NCBI GenBank assembly: GCA_008636095.1
Contig: VSJD01000313.1
Span: 1-10,000, forward strand
DNA length: 10,000 nt
Reading direction: 5' to 3'
Source of the DNA: Kiritimatiellota bacterium
GTDB lineage: Bacteria; Verrucomicrobiota; Kiritimatiellia; JAAZAB01
In this document: in pieces, positions 6,870 to 10,000 of the stretch
How the letters are laid out: each line of letters opens with the position of its first letter
Position numbering within the stretch: the stretch's first letter is position 1
The notes under the pieces: model-generated
Databases searched by the model: none
Seen by the model: only the letters and a program-made list of their open reading frames with translations
What the model was told of the DNA's origin: nothing
Made by a program: the position numbers and the translations under genes

Positions 6870-7757
6870 ATGCGCTTATTTGACCGAAAAAAATATACCT
6901 CGATCAAAGTCCGGAGAAAGGATTTACCCAGCGGCTTATGGGTCAAATGCCCGGACTGCAATGAGATTGTCTATAAACATGAGATCGAGGAGGGCAAGGG
7001 GGTTTGCCCGAAGTGCGCGTTTCACTTTCAGATTTCCTCGCAGGAACGGCTGGCGCTGTTGATTAACGCGGGCACGTTCCAGGAATGGGATGCTGACCTG
7101 GCCAGTGCGGATCCTCTGCAATTCACCGGCCAGGTTTCCTATGCGGCCAAACTGGTTGAAAATCGAAAGAAAAGCGCACTTAAAGATGCGGTGCTGTGCG
7201 GCCAGGGCCAGATGGGACCGTTCACCGTGGCGCTGGGCATCATGAATTTTAATTTTTTAGGCGGCAGTATGGGGTCCGTGGTGGGCGAAAAAGTCACCCG
7301 GCTGTTTGAACGGGCGACTGTGGCCCGTTTACCGGTCATAATCGTCGTTGCCACGGGTGGTGCCCGGATGTACGAGGGGCTTTTCAGTCTCATGCAGATG
7401 GCCAAAACCAGCGCCGCCGTGGCGCGCCACGGACAGGCGGGCTTGTCCTTTATTTCGGTGCTGACGCACCCCTCCACGGCCGGGGTCATGGCGAGTTTTG
7501 CCACGCTGGGCGACATCATCATGGCCGAGCCGAAGGCCCTGATTGGGTTCGCGGGCCCGCGGGTCATCAAGGAAACGACGCGGGAAGATATTCCCAAGGG
7601 ATTTCAGCGGTCCGAGTTTGTGCTCAAGCATGGGCTCATTGATATGATCGTGCATCGTAAGGACATGACCAGCACCCTGATCAGTCTCCTGGGGTATATG
7701 ACGCCATCAGTGGAAGCAAAAGCAAACATTCAACACGAACATCGAACGTTGAATTAA
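6870..7757 (+). CDS. accD: Acetyl-CoA carboxylase carboxyltransferase subunit beta
   Basis: At 295 aa this is close to the family length (E. coli 304). The N-terminal zinc ribbon is complete, Cys27-x2-Cys30 and Cys46-x2-Cys49, in the typical GLWVKCPDC context. The crotonase-like carboxyltransferase core follows, with the ALGIMNFNFLGGSMGSVVGEK segment, the GGARMYEG motif, the SVLTHPSTAGVMASFA segment, and AEPKALIGFAGPRVI. It partners AccA in making malonyl-CoA. The start matches the family N-terminus (a basic MRLFDRKK stretch). There is no recognisable ribosome binding site, because a repeat array reaches to six bases before the ATG. The last dozen or so codons, from about Ala-Asn-Ile to the TAA at 7755-7757, are encoded by the left arm of the inverted repeat at 7723-7921. 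The native C-terminus was probably replaced or extended by repeat sequence. accD followed by folC is a common arrangement. Confidence 0.97.
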   Translation: MRLFDRKKYTSIKVRRKDLPSGLWVKCPDCNEIVYKHEIEEGKGVCPKCAFHFQISSQERLALLINAGTFQEWDADLASADPLQFTGQVSYAAKLVENRKKSALKDAVLCGQGQMGPFTVALGIMNFNFLGGSMGSVVGEKVTRLFERATVARLPVIIVVATGGARMYEGLFSLMQMAKTSAAVARHGQAGLSFISVLTHPSTAGVMASFATLGDIIMAEPKALIGFAGPRVIKETTREDIPKGFQRSEFVLKHGLIDMIVHRKDMTSTLISLLGYMTPSVEAKANIQHEHRTLN

Positions 7758-7921
7758 GATCAATCATTGGGTGTTCGAACCGCTATAGCGGCGGATAAGT
7801 AGGCACCTGCCTAAGATGAGTTGGCCGTTCCGCCGTCGCTAAAGCTATGGCGGACAAGTCGGCATTTGCTTCGGTTTTATCGTTCGGTATTGGGCGTTCG
7901 ATGTTCGATGTTGGATGTTTG
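7723..7921. repeat. Composite inverted-repeat element between accD and folC
   Basis: The left arm 7723-7748 and the right arm 7895-7921 are inverted copies, matching at 25 of 27 aligned positions with one mismatch and one gap. Both arms are built of 7-base units (CGATGTT-type in the right arm). Inside lie a perfect 12-base palindrome CCGCTATAGCGG (7780-7791), a hairpin TAGGCA-CC-TGCCTA (7800-7813), and a longer imperfect hairpin at 7829-7854 with TCCGCC/GGCGGA ends. The left arm encodes the end of AccD. No gene of its own is seen. Confidence 0.75.
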
Positions 7922-7942
7922 CTTCTTCCCATAATTCATAGT

Positions 7943-9259
7943 ATGACAATCTTGACCGAATCCCTCTCCCGTCTGTACCGTCTGCATGCCGCCGGCATCA
8001 AATTCGGCCTGGAAACCGAACGCGCACTCTTGGAGCGGCTAGGGCATCCGGAGCAGGGTCTTGGGATCATTCATGTGGCGGGTACCAACGGTAAGGGCTC
8101 GGTCTGCAGTATGCTGGAAGCGGTTTTGCGCCGTTCCGGCCTGAAAACCGGACTCTATACCTCCCCGCATCTGATCCGATTTAACGAGCGGATTAGGATT
8201 AACGGGCGATGCATCTCGGACGAAACACTGGCCGCTCTCATTCCCCGGGTGGATGAGCATGCACGGGGTGCGGCGGCCCGGCCGGGAGGACAGGAAGTCA
8301 CCTTTTTTGAGTTCGCCACTGCCCTGGCCTTTGAGTGTTTTAAACAGGAACACGTGGATATCGTCGTGCTGGAAACAGGCATGGGGGGACGGCTCGACGC
8401 CACGAATGTCATCACCCCTCTGATTTCCGTGATTACCGGCGTCAGTCTGGAACATACCGACTATTTGGGCAAGGACCTCCCCAGCATTGCGACGGAGAAG
8501 GGGGGCATTATCAAACCGGGTCGGCCAGTGGTCATTGGTCCGCTGGCTGAGGAAACCCTGCCGATAATCCAACGGTTGGCGCAGGAGCGACAGGCGCGCC
8601 TGATACAGGCCCGGGATATCGTTGCGGTTAAGCGCAAATCGCAAAATCTGGATGGACAGCAGGTTAGCATTGAATCGGATAGTACATCGTATGGAAGTTT
8701 ACGTTGTCCGCTGATTGGCAGGCATCAGCTTGAAAATATGGGGATTGCCGTGGCCGTCCTGGAAGTCCTGCGGGATGAATGCGGCCTGAGGGTGGTGCCC
8801 CGGGCCGTGAAAGAAGGCCTGGAGATGGTCCGGTGGCCGGGCCGCTGTCAGGTGCTGTCGAAAGAACCTGTGACGATCCTGGATGGCGCCCATAATCCCG
8901 AAGGGGCGCATATATTGAATCAGGTACTGCATGAATTAGTCAAGGGCCAGCCGGTGGGCCTGGTGGCGGGCCTGTGCGCGGACAAAGATCTCGATGGGTT
9001 TTTACGGGCGTTGGCGGACAGGATTCGGCGGGTCTGGGCCGTGCCGCTCAGGACCGAGCGCAGTCTGCCGTCCGCGGCCATGGCCGCCCAGGCGAAAGTC
9101 GTGGGCTGTCCGGTGACGACCTCTTCCGTGCCGGATGCCTTGCGTGAAGCAACCGCTTGGGCCGCGGCCAATCGCGGCGCGGTGTGCATTGCGGGATCTC
9201 TTTATCTGGCCGGTGAAGTGCTGGAATTAAGCGGGCAGACGGAAAGCCTCTTTGATTGA
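7943..9259 (+). CDS. folC: Bifunctional folylpolyglutamate synthase / dihydrofolate synthase
   Basis: The product is 438 aa, the usual length. It belongs to the Mur ligase superfamily and uses ATP to join glutamate to dihydropteroate or to reduced folates in the cytosol. Visible motifs are the P-loop GTNGKGS at 47-53, TSPHL at 73-77, the ETGMGGRLDATN segment at 144-155, HTDYLG at 171-176, LDGAHNPEG at 313-321, and the late GSLYLAGE at 418-425. I chose ATG 7943 because the residues after it align with the family N-terminus (KFGLETERALLERLGHP). The frame is open back to 7847, but that stretch is translated repeat sequence. The start has no clear Shine-Dalgarno, so translation may depend on a transcript from upstream or a weak site. 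Whether it acts as both enzymes or only as the polyglutamylase cannot be told here, and no folP is visible. Confidence 0.96.
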   Translation: MTILTESLSRLYRLHAAGIKFGLETERALLERLGHPEQGLGIIHVAGTNGKGSVCSMLEAVLRRSGLKTGLYTSPHLIRFNERIRINGRCISDETLAALIPRVDEHARGAAARPGGQEVTFFEFATALAFECFKQEHVDIVVLETGMGGRLDATNVITPLISVITGVSLEHTDYLGKDLPSIATEKGGIIKPGRPVVIGPLAEETLPIIQRLAQERQARLIQARDIVAVKRKSQNLDGQQVSIESDSTSYGSLRCPLIGRHQLENMGIAVAVLEVLRDECGLRVVPRAVKEGLEMVRWPGRCQVLSKEPVTILDGAHNPEGAHILNQVLHELVKGQPVGLVAGLCADKDLDGFLRALADRIRRVWAVPLRTERSLPSAAMAAQAKVVGCPVTTSSVPDALREATAWAAANRGAVCIAGSLYLAGEVLELSGQTESLFD

Positions 9260-9261
9260 GG

Positions 9262-9476
9262 TGACTACTTAGCGGAGACTATGATGGATGTGTAAGAGAG
9301 AACTACGAAATACGCGAAAGGCGCGAAAACATGAGTGGTAGACAGGCTGAAGGCTGCAGGTTACAGATTGTTAGGTAAGCCGTTGAACCGTTAACCTCTG
9401 GACTTATGTAGCAATTCCCTTTCGTGTATTTCGCGCATTTCGTAGTTAAAAGTGATTTCAGATAGCTGAGCAGTTA
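9262..9476. repeat. MITE-like inverted-repeat element, copy B
   Basis: Same family as 4718-4869. The ends are TGACTACTTAG (9262-9272) and CTGAGCAGTTA (9466-9476), imperfect inverted repeats. The inner left arm at 9301-9319 shares 19 identical bases with copy A (4748-4766), and the right 57 bases (9420-9476) match copy A at 52 positions. The centre is longer than in copy A and holds another 7-base array at 9344-9371 (AGGCTGA, AGGCTGC and two looser units), then an 8-base doublet near 9380. It begins two bases after the folC stop codon and fills most of the folC-tRNA gap. The rest of the gap, 9477-9531, holds nothing I can call. Confidence 0.75.
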
Positions 9477-9531
9477 CGATTTTTCTTTATCAAACCGTGG
9501 CGCGCGATTATCTTACCCGTCGAGACCTGAA

Positions 9532-9601
9532 GCCGGGGTGGCGAAATGGCAGACGCACTGGACTCTCCGCCTGTGGCGGATCCGCCTTCGGCGGAAAAAT
9601 C
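9532..9601 (+). pseudogene. Partial tRNA-Leu(CAA) copy: 5' part only, interrupted in the anticodon
   Basis: Bases 9532-9565 are identical to bases 1-34 of the intact tRNA-Leu at 9882, starting exactly at tRNA nucleotide 1 and ending at the first anticodon base. A 30-base hairpin doublet (9566-9595) follows, and then AAAATC (9596-9601), the next six bases of the same tRNA. The match stops there: the variable arm, T arm and 3' acceptor strand are absent. It cannot form a working tRNA. The six-base resumption is short and could be chance, though its position is exact. Confidence 0.75.
9566..9595. repeat. Tandem hairpin doublet (TCCGCC/GGCGGA)
   Basis: Two perfect 6-base-pair hairpins abut: TCCGCC-TGT-GGCGGA (9566-9580) and TCCGCC-TTC-GGCGGA (9581-9595). 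The same TCCGCC/GGCGGA ends bound the hairpin at 7829-7854, so this may be a dispersed palindrome. On the plus strand it is followed by A residues, not T, so it does not look like an intrinsic terminator for rightward transcription. Confidence 0.7.
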
Positions 9602-9623
9602 ACAATTAAAATTGGTCTGCCGT

Positions 9624-9941
9624 ATGAATCTTGATGATTTGCAGTCGGCCGTGGGCGTATATGTTCTGCTTGGAAGCGGGGGTACGTACATGTACAAAGG
9701 CAGCGCCCATGATCTTCGTAAGCGCGTGGCCGATCATATGCAAGGTCGGGTTGCGCGAACACGGACTCGGCGGCCGCTCATGTTGATTCATGTTGAATAC
9801 ATTACCGATTATACCGATGCAAGGAGGCGGGAAAACTGGCTGAAATCTGGCCAGGGTCGGAAGTGGCTCAAGGAAAAATACGCCGGGGTGGCGAAATGGC
9901 AGACGCACTGGACTCAAAATCCAGCGGTGGCAACACCATGA
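9624..9941 (+). CDS. Small GIY-YIG nuclease-domain protein whose C-terminus reads into tRNA-Leu
   Basis: From ATG 9624 the product is 105 aa, essentially one GIY-YIG domain: GVY at 11-13 (GIY position), YKG at 24-26 (YIG position), the arginine-containing DLRKRVADH segment at 30-38, and ARRREN at 67-71 with the expected catalytic Glu70. It resembles the single-domain GIY-YIG (UPF0213/YhbQ-like) group and homing-endonuclease domains. The frame is open to an ATG at 9546, but that start lies inside the broken tRNA copy and would translate tRNA and hairpin sequence, so I reject it. The last 19 codons, from 9882, are translated from tRNA-Leu; the native domain probably ended near residue 86. The ribosome binding site is weak. 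With tRNA-Leu pieces on both sides, I infer a mobile or formerly mobile gene targeting this tRNA. A DNA-repair or housekeeping nuclease is the alternative. Confidence 0.75.
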   Translation: MNLDDLQSAVGVYVLLGSGGTYMYKGSAHDLRKRVADHMQGRVARTRTRRPLMLIHVEYITDYTDARRRENWLKSGQGRKWLKEKYAGVAKWQTHWTQNPAVATP

Positions 9942-9964
9942 GGGTTCAACTCCCTCCTCCGGCA
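9882..9964 (+). tRNA. tRNA-Leu(CAA)
   Basis: This is a complete class II tRNA of 83 nt. The acceptor stem is GCCGGGG with CTCCGGC (9957-9963, one G-T pair). The anticodon stem is CTGGA/TCCAG around loop CTCAAAA, giving anticodon CAA, which reads UUG. The long variable arm has GGTG-GCAA-CACC. The T arm is GAGGG-TTCAACT-CCCTC (9940-9956), and the discriminator is A9964. The following bases are CCC, so the CCA end is not encoded and must be added. The first 34 bases are duplicated at 9532. It overlaps the tail of the GIY-YIG reading frame by 60 bases, so tRNA maturation and translation of that frame from one transcript would conflict. Confidence 0.96.
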
Positions 9965-10000
9965 CCCCGCTTTCGTATGGCCTGAAAATGCGTTTAGATC

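Noticed and set aside
7847..7942. Longer FolC with a 32-residue N-terminal extension
   Set aside because: The extension is translated repeat (7-base CGATGTT units), and the family N-terminus begins at ATG 7943.
9566..9595. Hairpin doublet as a rho-independent terminator
   Set aside because: It is followed by A residues, not a T run, on the plus strand; on the minus strand no gene ends there.
9532..9601. First tRNA-Leu-like sequence taken as a second functional tRNA
   Set aside because: Only the 5' part is present; the anticodon stem cannot close and there is no T arm or acceptor 3' strand.
9532..9964. Group I or other self-splicing intron in tRNA-Leu
   Set aside because: The intact tRNA lies complete at 9882-9964, so no splicing is needed, and I recognise no P/Q/R/S core elements. 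A covariance search would settle it.

Overview
The window reads as a chromosomal segment of a free-living, moderately GC-rich bacterium with many intergenic repeats. The housekeeping genes are bacterial in type (AspRS, AccA, AccD, ComF, FolC, LysM/L,D-transpeptidase). The MtaA-like member of the uroporphyrinogen decarboxylase superfamily and the abundant short-period intergenic repeats recall uncultivated PVC-type lineages such as Kiritimatiellota, Lentisphaerota or Omnitrophota. That placement is an impression and has not been tested.

Layout. Positions 1-660 hold the 3' end of an MtaA-like methyltransferase gene (plus strand). Positions 825-1732 hold a type IV toxin-antitoxin remnant: a 5'-truncated AbiEii-like toxin overlapping, by ATGA, an apparently intact AbiEi-like antitoxin. 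A minus-strand run follows, in transcription order ldt (LysM plus L,D-transpeptidase, 5790-4867), accA (4686-3712) and aspS (3565-1754). From a divergent intergenic region near 5791-5947, a plus-strand run reads comF (5948-6664), accD (6870-7757) and folC (7943-9259). The right end carries a small GIY-YIG nuclease gene between a broken copy of the 5' part of tRNA-Leu(CAA) (9532-9601) and an intact tRNA-Leu(CAA) (9882-9964).

How the genes work together. AccA and AccD are the two halves of the acetyl-CoA carboxylase carboxyltransferase, the first committed step of fatty acid synthesis. Here they sit on opposite strands on either side of ldt and comF. FolC adds glutamates to folates. AspRS and tRNA-Leu serve translation. 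The L,D-transpeptidase acts on peptidoglycan in the periplasm.

Repeats. Almost every longer gap is filled with repeats. Arrays with a 7-base period occur at 3571-3646, 6678-6764, 6820-6863, in both arms of 7723-7921, and at 9344-9371. An 8-base array covers the accA stop codon. Two copies of a MITE-like inverted-repeat element lie at 4718-4869 and 9262-9476. A 52-nt stretch at 6766-6817 folds on paper into a fully tiled four-way junction. Stop codons of three genes (accA, ldt, accD) lie inside repeat sequence. The strongest candidate for something little described is the tRNA-Leu/GIY-YIG arrangement at 9532-9964.
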